Source: JBGSUZ01 sp964404895
GTDB taxonomy: Bacteria > Bacillota > Clostridia > Peptostreptococcales > Acidaminobacteraceae
DNA length: 64,000 nt
Assembly: GCA_964404895.1 (NCBI GenBank)
Contig: CAYOLV010000005.1
Coordinates: 1 to 64,000, forward strand
Direction: 5' to 3'
Both the position numbers and the translations under genes were made by a program. Positions 17,306-25,512 of the stretch are shown here, piece by piece (the stretch's first letter is position 1; the number at the start of each line of letters is the position of its first letter). Below the pieces are notes generated by a model that saw only the letters and a list, made by a program, of their open reading frames with translations, did not search any database and was not told where the DNA came from.

Positions 17306-18655
17306 CTATTGACCTGCATAGACCAGTTGACCCACATAAACACTTGATGCGCCGTATACTGCAGTATTTTCTGTCTCTTCAAAGCTAAAATCATTCCCAA
17401 TCATTTCGATGGCACACAACATTTTAAAGAAGTTGCCTGAAACTGTACATTGATTCACAGGTCTGGTTTTTTGTCCTTTTTCGACCACAAAACCTCTGCA
17501 AGAGAGGGAAAAATCACCTGTAACTGAGTTAATGCCTGCATGCAAGCCATCTAATGCGGTTATATATAAGCCTTGATCAACTGACTTCAACATCTCTTCC
17601 AAGGCAATTTCCCCTGGCTTCAGGAAAAAGTTAGTGGGACTGATTCCGACGGGTGACTTAAACGAAGCTTTAAAACCGTTACCCGTTGGCGACACCCCAA
17701 ACTTAGCCGCCGTCTTCAAATTATGCATAAAGCCCATCATCTGGCCTTTTTCGATCAAGTTTTTCTTTTGAGTAGGCACGCCTTCGCTGTCGAAAGGTAT
17801 TGTTGCAAACCCTTCCGCCAAATGGGGATCGTCAGTAATTGTAACGATTTCGCTAGCAACGGTTTCCCCCACTTTGTCTTTAAAGTAGGTAAGTCCTTTG
17901 TCCGCCGCTTCTGCGGAAAAAATGGATACCATCACTTGAAGCAAGCTTGCCGCGGCATTTGGCGCAATTACTGTTTTATATGATCCTGAAGGAATGCTCT
18001 CCGCCCCGATCATTTCAATGGTTTTCTCAACACTTTCTTCTGCATGTTTTTTAGGATTCCAATCCTCAATATTTCTGAACAATTTGATGATGTGTTCGTT
18101 TTTAGTTTCATCGCCTTCTTTGACGATTGGCGAGTAATAAGCGTAGCCCATGCCCGATTCATAGTGAAGATCCAGTCCTTTGGTGTTGACAATGTCTATC
18201 ATTTGATAAAAATCGCCATATTGATTTTCAACTTGATCCACGCGAGCGTCGTAGGCATTGGCATCGGCTTCGCCCTTTTCAAGCATTTTGATTTTGACTG
18301 TAGGTTCTATCTTCTGAAGATTTGTTTCTTGAACAGGCACTTCTGGGTAGTTTTCAACTGGGGCAAACAGTTCGGGCACTTCTTCAACTTCGCTGATGAG
18401 AGCGTTGCTCAAACAGTCTTCCACCAAGAGCTTTAAAGCGTCCAGATCCATTTTTTCGCTGTAGGCATTCCCCATTTTGCCGTTGTAAATACCTCGAACG
18501 GAGACTCCTGCAGGTTCTGACGCTGAAAACTTGTCTAATGCGCCGTTATATATGCTGGTGGAAAAACGTTTAGACTTTTCCATATAAATTTCAAAATCTG
18601 AAAAACCTTTGTTTTTTGCAATTTCCAACAATTCCTTAAACCAGACTGGTCTCAT
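17306..18655 (-). CDS. pmbA: TldE/PmbA-type metallopeptidase partner protein
   Basis: PmbA (TldE) forms a heteromeric protease with TldD that cleaves small or modified peptides; it lacks the metal-binding HExxxH itself, and none is seen here. The 449-residue chain has the family blocks PAGVSVRGIYNGK and SGSYKTVIAPNAAASLL and the C-terminal GINSVTGDFSLSCRG. The frame opens 96 bases upstream inside tldD, but AAGGAGG is spaced 7 nt from the ATG at 18655, giving MRPVWFKEL as N-terminus. It follows the tldD stop by 2 bp, so the pair is translationally coupled. Confidence 0.9.
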   Translation of the reverse strand: MRPVWFKELLEIAKNKGFSDFEIYMEKSKRFSTSIYNGALDKFSASEPAGVSVRGIYNGKMGNAYSEKMDLDALKLLVEDCLSNALISEVEEVPELFAPVENYPEVPVQETNLQKIEPTVKIKMLEKGEADANAYDARVDQVENQYGDFYQMIDIVNTKGLDLHYESGMGYAYYSPIVKEGDETKNEHIIKLFRNIEDWNPKKHAEESVEKTIEMIGAESIPSGSYKTVIAPNAAASLLQVMVSIFSAEAADKGLTYFKDKVGETVASEIVTITDDPHLAEGFATIPFDSEGVPTQKKNLIEKGQMMGFMHNLKTAAKFGVSPTGNGFKASFKSPVGISPTNFFLKPGEIALEEMLKSVDQGLYITALDGLHAGINSVTGDFSLSCRGFVVEKGQKTRPVNQCTVSGNFFKMLCAIEMIGNDFSFEETENTAVYGASSVYVGQLVYAGQ

Positions 18656-18657
18656 CT

Positions 18658-20043
18658 TTAAGCCTCCTTCTTGCCGCCGACAGTGATTTCGCTGACTCTT
18701 ACCGCAGGTTGCCCTACGATGGCAGGGATTGAACCGCTGCTGGCACCACACATGCCAAATCCGTAATCAATATTGTCGGCAATCATGTCGATCTTTTGAA
18801 GGACTTCTAATCCTGTTCCGATCAAAGTCGCTCCTTTGACAGGCTCTGCAATTTTCCCGTTTCTGACCATATAGGCCTCTCCCACAGAGAAATTAAAATC
18901 TCCCGTAGCAGGATTGACCGAACCGCCACCCATCTTCTTGGCATATAAGCCGAAGTCCATGGAGCCAATCAAATCCTCTAACTTCGATTCCCCTGGGGCA
19001 ATGAAGGTATTGGACATTCTTGAAGTTGGTGCAAATTGATAAGATTGTCTTCTGCTGGCGCCATTGGCAGGTGTGTTCATTCTGAGTCCGTTGCGTCTGT
19101 CCACTAAATAGGATTTCAGAACCCCTTTCTCAATTAAGACGTTTCGCTGAGTCGGATGGCCTTCATCGTCTACAGCCCCTGAACCCCAACCATTTGGAAT
19201 GGTTCCGTCGTCTATTGCCGTCAAGATGGACGTTCCAATTTGTTTATCCAGTTTGCCTGTAAAAACAGAAGCGCCTTTGGAAATAAACTCAGCTTCAAGA
19301 CCGTGTCCGCAAGCCTCATGGAAGATTACACCGCCAAAGGCATTGTCAATAATTACTGGAAATCTACCACTGACACAATCCTCAGCCATCGCCATCGTTT
19401 TTGCTGTTCTAGCAGCTTCTCTGCCAATCTCAGCTATATCCGCTGTATCATATAATTCAAAGCCATAAAGACCTGCCATATCTGACATGCCAGTTTGCAT
19501 TTGACCCTTATAAGTTGCCACACAAGTGCCTGAAAGTCGAGTTCTGAGTCTGCGGTCTTCTACCAACAAACCCTCTGAGTTCGCTATCATGACGTGCTGG
19601 TCTTCGTCCATATAACGGGCAATGACTTGTGTAATCAAAGGATCGTATGCAGTAGCTGCTTGGTGAATTTGTCTCAACAAGTCTACTTTTTCAGTTTTTC
19701 CAATTTGCTCCGGGTATTTAAAGAATTGATGCGTTTGAACTGGGGTCGCATTTAATATGATTTGATTCTGTTTTCCCAAAGCACCTGCAACACTGGACGC
19801 CTGAATGGCGAAAGCGATTAAACTGGCTTCGTCTAATTGATTGGTGTGGACGTAAATGGCATTAGACCCTGTTAATATTCTAAGTCCTAATCCAAAATCT
19901 CTTCCCGTCACTGCATGTTCTAATCGTCCCCCAATGAGTTCAAGGTTCGTTTTATATTTTTCTTCAATAAAAATCTCTGAAAATTCGCCGCCTCTCGACA
20001 ATGCCGCTTCCAGTACCTTTTGGGCCAAAGCAGGTGATATCAT
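18658..20043 (-). CDS. tldD: TldD metalloprotease
   Basis: TldD is the catalytic zinc subunit of the TldD/TldE protease, which processes some ribosomal peptides and antitoxins. HEACGH at 242-247 is the metal-binding HExxxH, followed by GLEAEFISKGAS. A C-terminal cysteine occurs in GFGMCGASSG. The length of 461 residues is usual. It starts 3 bp after the GNAT gene and is followed immediately by pmbA, with one promoter upstream of the three genes. No small peptide gene that could be a substrate is visible nearby. Confidence 0.92.
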   Translation of the reverse strand: MISPALAQKVLEAALSRGGEFSEIFIEEKYKTNLELIGGRLEHAVTGRDFGLGLRILTGSNAIYVHTNQLDEASLIAFAIQASSVAGALGKQNQIILNATPVQTHQFFKYPEQIGKTEKVDLLRQIHQAATAYDPLITQVIARYMDEDQHVMIANSEGLLVEDRRLRTRLSGTCVATYKGQMQTGMSDMAGLYGFELYDTADIAEIGREAARTAKTMAMAEDCVSGRFPVIIDNAFGGVIFHEACGHGLEAEFISKGASVFTGKLDKQIGTSILTAIDDGTIPNGWGSGAVDDEGHPTQRNVLIEKGVLKSYLVDRRNGLRMNTPANGASRRQSYQFAPTSRMSNTFIAPGESKLEDLIGSMDFGLYAKKMGGGSVNPATGDFNFSVGEAYMVRNGKIAEPVKGATLIGTGLEVLQKIDMIADNIDYGFGMCGASSGSIPAIVGQPAVRVSEITVGGKKEA

Positions 20044-20046
20044 GAT

Positions 20047-20967
20047 TTACTCCCATCCTTTCTTTTCAAAGACGAAGACGTCTTGTGGGTTTTCAATGTA
20101 TGTATCCAGTCCTAATGCTTTGAAAGCCTTATCTGATCGATTATCTAAAGCCATATATCCAAAAGATTCACAACCTGATTCAATGGCTCTTTCTATGCCG
20201 TAGGCAAGGGCTTGTTTCTCTATTGCTTCACTGCTGACATAATTAACGGTCAGTATTTTCCCCTTAACGTGCTTGTTACTCAGGCTGAAAAAACCTGAAT
20301 CTTCGAGGCACTCTATTTTATAAAAATCCCCTGCGCTGATGCGTTCAGCAATCCACTGGGGGTTGAATTTTTCAAAAGTCCAATCATAGCTGAGGTATTG
20401 ATTCCTATTTTGAAGCATTTCTGAATCTGTCATGGCTTCCATAATCGCCTGGGTTTCCTCTGGCTTAATAGGGCGTATTTGACAGTCTTTCAGAATTTCC
20501 TGTCGCTGAGCTTCACAGTTTTTCTTAAAGACCTCGGTTTCATCAGTCCCGAAAATTGCTGATCCGTCATAGACTTTGAACCTAGCCACTTCTTCAAACC
20601 CATGGGTTCTAACAATATGGAGGCTTTCATAATTTTCAACAAAACTGCTGAGGCCACAGCTTTCAAAACCCTTCTCAAAAGCGTCCTTTAATTGGAAACT
20701 CGCCAGAGCCTTTCCTAACCCTTTGCCGCGGGCGTCTATGCCTACGCGTATGCCTTCAAGCCAACATCGATTTCCGCTGAGATAGGTGCTTCTTGCAAAG
20801 CCGCCTATTTTTCCTTCCCACAGGGCACACCACAAGATACCCTCGTTGCCGTTGAGCCATTTATCTAATACATTTGGAACGTAGTCCCCTCCATCCCAAA
20901 TTTGAGATGATATTTCTAAGATTGCTGGGCAATCTGATATTTCAGCTTTTCGGATTTGAATCGTCAT
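20047..20967 (-). CDS. GNAT-family N-acetyltransferase, two-domain
   Basis: The N-terminal half (about 1-150) is a GNAT domain with the acetyl-CoA-binding motif RGKGLGKAL. The second half (about 165-306) looks like a degenerate GNAT-like domain without a clear binding loop. The substrate is unknown. It is the first gene of an operon with tldD and pmbA, stopping 3 bp before tldD. AAGGAGTG precedes the ATG. Its role with the protease pair is not predictable from sequence. Confidence 0.8.
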   Translation of the reverse strand: MTIQIRKAEISDCPAILEISSQIWDGGDYVPNVLDKWLNGNEGILWCALWEGKIGGFARSTYLSGNRCWLEGIRVGIDARGKGLGKALASFQLKDAFEKGFESCGLSSFVENYESLHIVRTHGFEEVARFKVYDGSAIFGTDETEVFKKNCEAQRQEILKDCQIRPIKPEETQAIMEAMTDSEMLQNRNQYLSYDWTFEKFNPQWIAERISAGDFYKIECLEDSGFFSLSNKHVKGKILTVNYVSSEAIEKQALAYGIERAIESGCESFGYMALDNRSDKAFKALGLDTYIENPQDVFVFEKKGWE

Positions 20968-20987
20968 AGAATCACTCCTTCATAGCC

Positions 20988-21017
20988 ATTGTATGTCCGT
21001 CAACGTTTCATTGTCAA
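20988..21017 (-). promoter_or_regulatory. Promoter of the GNAT-tldD-pmbA operon
   Basis: On the minus strand TTGACA (21012-21017) and TACAAT (20988-20993) are separated by 18 bp. Confidence 0.7.
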
Positions 21018-21118
21018 TAACGTGTATATTTTTTTAACGCTAATCCAAAGGAATCCAATGGCGTTTGTTTAACCTTTTTATCTGTAAATATTCTCAACAT
21101 ATTAGGATTGAAGAGCAC

Positions 21119-22042
21119 TTAAATCAAATCCTTAGACGCCAGTATGCCCTCTAAATTATCAAAGTCACTCACAATAAAAGCTGACAAATTCAGTTCAGAA
21201 AGGATATGTTTTAAGATGACGCCTCCAGCATAAATCACATCTGCACGCTTAGGCATTAAACCCACTAAAGTTTTCTTTTCAGGCAAAGTAAGTTTTTCCA
21301 GTTGTGCCACTTGCGTTTCCAAATCTTCCAAACTCACTCTGGCATTATGAATTTGTTCTCTGTCATATATGGCCATTTTCAATTTTAGGGTTCCAAAAGT
21401 AGTTGCCGTGCCCCCAATTCCGATTGCAGCCGTGGGCTCGTAAGCTTTAATAGCCTCAACGCCCTCCGCCAAGATTGACTTAACGTCTTCTAACATTTCT
21501 GCAGCTTCCTTTGAACTCACGGGATCTGTGGTAATATGTTTCCCCGTCATTCTAACCACGCCTACATTGAAGCTTTTTCGATAGAGCATCTGCTGACCCT
21601 GTCCTAGAATGAGCTCGGTGCTGCCACCGCCAATGTCAATAATGACAAAACGTTCTTTTTCGAGAGATTTTTCAAGTCCTTTAGAGACGCCTTTAAAACC
21701 AAGTTCTGCTTCCTCTGCCCCGGAGATGATATTGACTTCTATGCCAGTCTCCTTATAGATGCGGTGCGCAAATTCAATCCCATTCTGGGAGTCTCTAACT
21801 GCACTGGTGGCAAATGCACCTAAAATGATTGCCTTTTCTTTTTCTGCTATTTGCTTAAACTTTAAAATAGCTTCAACGGTCGCCGCCATTGAAACTTCTG
21901 AAAGTCTTTGAGTTTCATTGACCCCTGCTCCAAGACGTGTCATTTCAAGATGTTTTTCCACGTGTCCGAGCTGTCCTTCTGTCACTGCGGCAATCATGAG
22001 TCTAATTGAATTGCTGCCCATATCAATGACTGCGTATTTCAT
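21119..22042 (-). CDS. Exopolyphosphatase / pppGpp phosphohydrolase (Ppx/GppA family)
   Basis: Enzymes of this ASKHA family hydrolyse polyphosphate or convert pppGpp to ppGpp. The protein has the phosphate-1 loop DMGSNSIRL near the N-terminus and IDIGGGSTELILG mid-chain. It ends at about 307 residues, so it is the short form without the C-terminal HD domain. The frame extends 53 codons upstream into the neighbouring gene, but AGGAGGT is correctly spaced from the ATG at 22042 (MKYAVIDMG). It follows the S1-domain gene and its terminator. Confidence 0.9.
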   Translation of the reverse strand: MKYAVIDMGSNSIRLMIAAVTEGQLGHVEKHLEMTRLGAGVNETQRLSEVSMAATVEAILKFKQIAEKEKAIILGAFATSAVRDSQNGIEFAHRIYKETGIEVNIISGAEEAELGFKGVSKGLEKSLEKERFVIIDIGGGSTELILGQGQQMLYRKSFNVGVVRMTGKHITTDPVSSKEAAEMLEDVKSILAEGVEAIKAYEPTAAIGIGGTATTFGTLKLKMAIYDREQIHNARVSLEDLETQVAQLEKLTLPEKKTLVGLMPKRADVIYAGGVILKHILSELNLSAFIVSDFDNLEGILASKDLI

Positions 22043-22092
22043 CAATATACCTCCTATGTCTCCCCTAAGGTCGGGAGAAACCTTTTCTAAAT

Positions 22093-22117
22093 CAAAAAAA
22101 GCCGAGTTTCCTCGGCT
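22093..22117 (-). terminator. Terminator of the S1-domain gene
   Basis: AGCCGAG (22100-22106) pairs with CTCGGCT (22111-22117) and is followed on the minus strand by seven T. It is just after the S1 gene stop and upstream of ppx/gppA. Confidence 0.85.
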
Positions 22118-22124
22118 ATGTTGA

Positions 22125-22718
22125 TTAGTCTCTGCTCTTATTGTAGCCATTCCCCTTACGGTTGGACTTGGCTGCTTTTTTAAATGACTTGAGTTTATCA
22201 TCTGAGTCTTTTAAGAACCCGCTGATCATATCTTCAAGGTTTTCTGGTCTTCTTTCCGTACGTGCTGGGCTCTTACCATAATTACCAGCTGATTTGTTGA
22301 ATCCGCCAGAAGGTTTATTAAACCCGCCTGAAGGTTTGTTAAAGGAATTACTGCCGCCACTGCCACCACTATTGCCACTGCGAGTAAATGGCTTTGATTG
22401 GCTTTTCGGTGGGTATGATGTTGCGTTGTTCTCAGAATAAGCTGGTTTTTTAACTACAGGTGCCTCTGCTTTTTCAGATGCTTGTCTGATGGACAAACTC
22501 ACTTTTCCTTTTTCATCTACGCTGATGATTTTTACTTTTACAGGCTGTGCCTCCGTGAGGTGATCCCCAACGCTTTTAACATAGCTGTCTGCAATTTCTG
22601 AGATGTGGCATAAGCCCGTTTTACCATCTGGAAGTTGAACAAAAGCTCCAAAGTTGGTAATGCCCGTGACAACACCATCCACAATTTTACCGATTTCTAC
22701 AGTTGACATAGTCGTCAA
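22125..22718 (-). CDS. S1 RNA-binding domain protein, YabR-like
   Basis: An N-terminal S1 domain (about 5-80, GVVTGITNFGAFVQLPDGKTG) binds RNA; YabR-like proteins are linked to ribosomes or RNA turnover. The rest of the 197 residues is a low-complexity Ser/Gly/Asn/Lys tail. It contains two and a half copies of a 7-residue GGFNKPS repeat (about 22291-22342) and ends basic. The frame opens at TTG (22718), which AGGAGG places correctly at 5-6 nt; the ATG three codons in (22709) is 14 nt away, so TTG is preferred. It has its own consensus promoter and a terminator. Confidence 0.85.
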   Translation of the reverse strand: MTTMSTVEIGKIVDGVVTGITNFGAFVQLPDGKTGLCHISEIADSYVKSVGDHLTEAQPVKVKIISVDEKGKVSLSIRQASEKAEAPVVKKPAYSENNATSYPPKSQSKPFTRSGNSGGSGGSNSFNKPSGGFNKPSGGFNKSAGNYGKSPARTERRPENLEDMISGFLKDSDDKLKSFKKAAKSNRKGNGYNKSRD

Positions 22719-22747
22719 TCATTCCTCCTGTTTATTTGTATATAAAG

Positions 22748-22776
22748 ATTATATTGAATCCAATAGGGCCTGTCAA
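22748..22776 (-). promoter_or_regulatory. Consensus SigA promoter of the S1-domain gene
   Basis: TTGACA (22771-22776) and TATAAT (22748-22753) on the minus strand have a 17-bp spacer, matching all 12 hexamer positions. Confidence 0.88.
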
Positions 22777-22819
22777 CTCTGACAATTATTATCAATGCTC
22801 ATTTTTCAACGTTGCCGCA

Positions 22820-23119
22820 CTATTTGTCTTTCTTGTCTTGAATAATATAGATGACTTCGTTGGGCTTGACCATTTTCAATTTTTCTCGGGCAATTTTTTC
22901 AATCGACTCTAAGCTTTTGGAGTCTTCCAATTGCTTCGTCAGTGAATCCTTCTCATCTGTAAGCTTATTCAGTTCCTCTTTTAAAATGACTTCATTGGCC
23001 TTCAATTCTTGGATTTTAATTTCTGTCTGAACCACTGTATAGCCGATGTAACTTAAGAAGACCACCATGAATATGATGAGATATTTATTGCGTTTGACCG
23101 CAACGACTTTCTTTTTCAT
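22820..23119 (-). CDS. divIC: Septum formation initiator, DivIC/FtsB family
   Basis: This small bitopic divisome protein bridges FtsL and DivIB/FtsQ. The 99 residues comprise a basic N-terminus, one membrane segment (about 13-30), a coiled coil (about 31-70) and the conserved tail IEKIAREKLKMVKPNE. It sits between rqcP and the S1 gene, the divIC position of Firmicutes. yabP and yabQ, which usually separate rqcP and divIC in spore formers, are missing (26-bp gap). Confidence 0.9.
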   Translation of the reverse strand: MKKKVVAVKRNKYLIIFMVVFLSYIGYTVVQTEIKIQELKANEVILKEELNKLTDEKDSLTKQLEDSKSLESIEKIAREKLKMVKPNEVIYIIQDKKDK

Positions 23120-23145
23120 GGGATACCCCCCTGCAGCCTACCTCA

Positions 23146-23388
23146 CTATTCTACAATGTGAAACATTTCCTTTGCCACTTCTTTTGTAACATGTTCTGCA
23201 AGATCATCTATCATGACGATCATGGTCTTTGGCCCAAATGCCAAAGTGATCTGATCTCCAACCTTAACTTCTGTGCCCGGCTTGGCTTCCTTGCCATTGA
23301 CAAGTATTTTTCCTTGGTCGCAGGCGTCTTTCGCAACTGTTCTTCTTTTAATGATTCGAGAGTTTTTTAGAAATTTGTCTATTCTCAT
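23146..23388 (-). CDS. rqcP: S4-domain RNA-binding protein RqcP
   Basis: RqcP (YabO) works with RqcH in ribosome-associated quality control, adding alanine tails on stalled 50S subunits. The 80-residue single S4 domain starts MRIDKFLKNSRIIKRRT and closely resembles the Bacillus protein in layout (DQGKILVNGKEAKPGTEVK). AGGAGGTTC-type spacing precedes the ATG. In B. subtilis it follows mazG and precedes yabP; here HU and a 270-bp structured spacer lie upstream and divIC directly downstream. Confidence 0.9.
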   Translation of the reverse strand: MRIDKFLKNSRIIKRRTVAKDACDQGKILVNGKEAKPGTEVKVGDQITLAFGPKTMIVMIDDLAEHVTKEVAKEMFHIVE

Positions 23389-23433
23389 TTGAACCTCCTG
23401 AAATAAAGCTGAATGGAACCTAACGCTAATGGA

Positions 23434-23494
23434 ACTTAGACTTAGAATCTAAATCTAAATCTAGACCTAGACCAAAATCAAAATCAAAACCTTA
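23434..23494. repeat. Degenerate hexanucleotide tandem array
   Basis: About ten contiguous 6-bp units run through the intergenic region between HU and rqcP. On the plus strand the units drift in order: ACTTAG twice, AATCTA three times, GACCTA, GACCAA, AATCAA twice. Adjacent units differ by zero to two bases, as from slippage followed by mutation. The minus-strand reading gives an alternating Asp/hydrophobic peptide but lacks a start codon and ribosome binding site, so I treat it as non-coding. Confidence 0.7.
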
Positions 23495-23623
23495 TGAAAC
23501 CTAAACTCGGTTGACCTTGGGTCAACCTTGTCGCTGGCGCGACTTGCCTAAGTGAGTATGAAAACGGGTCGGTCGATGAATCGACCTAGCCGTTTTCATA
23601 CTCACTTAGGCGTTTTGGTTTCA
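23495..23623. other. Cloverleaf-like four-way inverted-repeat element
   Basis: An outer stem (23495-23506 with 23612-23623, 11 of 12 paired) encloses three hairpins in series. The first is 23509-23516 with 23520-23527 (8 bp, perfect), the second 23530-23534 with 23539-23543 (5 bp), and the third 23546-23576 with 23581-23611 (31 positions, two mismatches, 4-nt loop). Linkers are 2, 2, 2 and 0 nt, so the whole segment can fold into a compact four-way junction on either strand. No coding sequence is visible. It could be a repeated extragenic palindrome, a MITE-like element or a structured RNA in the HU-rqcP spacer. It is not a tRNA. Confidence 0.75.
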
Positions 23624-23625
23624 CA

Positions 23626-23655
23626 AAAAATAAAAAAGCAGCAGAGCTGCTTTTT
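23626..23655 (-). terminator. Terminator of the HU gene
   Basis: A perfect 10-bp stem (23633-23642 with 23646-23655) with a 3-nt loop is followed by T-rich sequence on the minus strand, 5 bp after the HU stop. Confidence 0.85.
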
Positions 23656-23660
23656 ATGTA

Positions 23661-23939
23661 TTATTTGTTAACTAACTCTTTAAGCGCTTTACCTGCTTTG
23701 AAAACAGGAGCCTTTGAAGCTGGGATTTCGATGATGCTCTTAGGATCTCTTGGATTTCTGCCTTTTCTTTCTTTTCTTTCTCTTACATCAAAAGTACCGA
23801 AACCAACCAATTGAACTTTGTCATCCTTAGCCAAAGCTTCTTCTACGCTTTTCATGAATGCATTTAAAGCAAGTTCTGCATCTTTTTTCGTTAAACCTGA
23901 CTTCTCAGCCATGCTTGTTACTAATTCCGCCTTGTTCAC
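23661..23939 (-). CDS. hup: DNA-binding protein HU
   Basis: This small histone-like protein bends and compacts DNA. The 92 residues match HU throughout: MNKAELVTSMAEKSGL, the GFGTFDVRERKERKGRNP arm and the FKAGKALKELV end. The start is GTG, with GAGGAGG 7 nt upstream. It lies between mazG and rqcP, its usual place in Clostridia, and has its own terminator. Confidence 0.96.
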   Translation of the reverse strand: MNKAELVTSMAEKSGLTKKDAELALNAFMKSVEEALAKDDKVQLVGFGTFDVRERKERKGRNPRDPKSIIEIPASKAPVFKAGKALKELVNK

Positions 23940-24029
23940 AATAAAACCTCCTCGTAATCACAGAATGATAGCTTGCTATAAGCTATTTCTATCTTATATT
24001 GAAATTCCCTCACTTATCAAGGGTTTTTT

Positions 24030-25508
24030 TCATTTTTTTTGCTCTAAACGCTGATTTTTTGCCATATTCCACAATTCGTCCATAACTTGAAGGGTTAAAT
24101 TTCCTATTCCTTCCTTTTTTGACACTTCTGAGTCCTCAATAAACTCAAACCGGTTTATGAACTTTGAATTGGTTTTTCCGAGGGCAAGCTCTGGATTTAC
24201 CTTTGCAAATCGACAAACATTGATGATTGCAAATAATAAATCCCCTAATTCTGCTTCCATTTCAGTTGCATCATTATTCTGAAGGGCTTCTAAAAATTCG
24301 TCCAATTCCTCTTTGATTTTTAAAATGGCATCGTCAATATGATCCCAATCGAAACCTACCCCAGCAGCTTTTTTCTGAATTTTATAAGCGCGGAGGGTTG
24401 CTGGCATGGCCATCGGCAGAGCCTTCATAGAATCGGTTACTCTCTCGTGGGACTTTTCCTCCCGTTTGATTTGTTCCCAATTGACCAAGACTTCATCGCT
24501 ATCGGCCACATCCACGTCTCCAAAGACGTGAGGATGCCTGTGAATCAACTTTCTGCAGATACCGCTGATTACATCTCTATTGTTAAAGTAGCCGTTTTCA
24601 GAGGCAATAGCACTGTGGAATACCACTTGCAACAGCACATCTCCAAGTTCTTCTTCTAAACCGTATAAATCGTCTTGTTCGATGGCATCGATGACTTCAT
24701 ACGCCTCTTCAAGCAAGCTGGCTTTTAAACTTTCATGAGTCTGTTCCTGATCCCAAGGGCAACCGTCCACATCTCTGAGTCTAGCCATTATGCTCACTAG
24801 TTCTCCGAAACCATAGCTGTGATCTTTTTCTCGATCCATTTTAGGGACAAAAACTGAAGCCAAATGATCCAAATCCTCACATCGATCTAAATCATAGAGG
24901 GGCACTGCAATAATTTTTTCTTCAGATGGAATGCCTGCAGCTCTTACCACTAGGACTTCATAGTCGTCTGGGAAGAGTTCCATTAATGCTAATTTCACGT
25001 TAGAACCTACCATCGGGTCATATATTTGTATGATAACTTGATCGACTAAGTTCGTGAGTTCTGTGTTTTCTATGTTGAGGGCATCTACAATATGCAGACC
25101 CTTAACAGGGTCGGTGTGGAGGGTCGTAATCATAGCGTCAATAAAACTGGTTCCATGTACTACTCGAACCGTCATGCCTGCTTCTTTTGCCTTTTTCATC
25201 AGCAATTCAACAGAGCGCTCCGCCACAAAGGGATTACCTGGCACAGCATAACTCACAGGCTCTTTTAAAGCCATCTGGAAGACGTTCTCTGCAATAGCTT
25301 CATAGACTTCGTCAAAGGTCTCTAAGGTGTCATAGAGGGCGTCAAAGCTTTCTAGTCGAGCCCCTTTTTCCACGAGATCTTTCACAACTGGGTGTTTCAT
25401 AGTTCTCAGCCATACTTTTGGTGCTTGAATGACTGCTTCATAAGCTTCCATGGTCAAATAAGACATGGCTCCCGGCCCAAGGCCGATAATGGTCAGTTGT
25501 GGCTTCAT
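24030..25508 (-). CDS. mazG: Nucleoside triphosphate pyrophosphohydrolase MazG with N-terminal methylase-like domain (YabN type)
   Basis: MazG hydrolyses aberrant NTPs/dNTPs to monophosphates. The 492-residue protein has an N-terminal tetrapyrrole-methylase-like domain (IIGLGPGAMSYLT, about 1-220). Two MazG modules follow, the first with CPWDQEQTHESLK and EEAYEVIDAI, the second with EEELGDLLFA-type motifs. The frame opens at a TTG at 25532 inside the upstream gene; GAGAGG is spaced for the ATG at 25508. It starts 4 bp after the spoVB-like stop, indicating coupling. Confidence 0.93.
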   Translation of the reverse strand: MKPQLTIIGLGPGAMSYLTMEAYEAVIQAPKVWLRTMKHPVVKDLVEKGARLESFDALYDTLETFDEVYEAIAENVFQMALKEPVSYAVPGNPFVAERSVELLMKKAKEAGMTVRVVHGTSFIDAMITTLHTDPVKGLHIVDALNIENTELTNLVDQVIIQIYDPMVGSNVKLALMELFPDDYEVLVVRAAGIPSEEKIIAVPLYDLDRCEDLDHLASVFVPKMDREKDHSYGFGELVSIMARLRDVDGCPWDQEQTHESLKASLLEEAYEVIDAIEQDDLYGLEEELGDVLLQVVFHSAIASENGYFNNRDVISGICRKLIHRHPHVFGDVDVADSDEVLVNWEQIKREEKSHERVTDSMKALPMAMPATLRAYKIQKKAAGVGFDWDHIDDAILKIKEELDEFLEALQNNDATEMEAELGDLLFAIINVCRFAKVNPELALGKTNSKFINRFEFIEDSEVSKKEGIGNLTLQVMDELWNMAKNQRLEQKK

Positions 25509-25512
25509 GGAA

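Noticed and set aside
17306..20967. tldD/pmbA region as a peptide-antibiotic cluster
   Set aside because: No precursor, cyclase or exporter gene nearby; TldD/TldE are also general proteases.
22291..22342. 21-bp direct repeats as a CRISPR-like array
   Set aside because: They are in frame inside the S1-domain gene and encode the GGFNKPS peptide repeat; no spacers.
23434..23494. Hexanucleotide array as a CRISPR or as a coding Asp/Leu repeat
   Set aside because: Units are 6 bp with no spacers; the minus-strand frame follows a stop codon and has no start or ribosome binding site.
23495..23623. Four-way element as a tRNA
   Set aside because: Arm lengths of 12, 8, 5 and 31 bp and loop sequences do not fit tRNA; no T-arm GTTCRA or anticodon loop.
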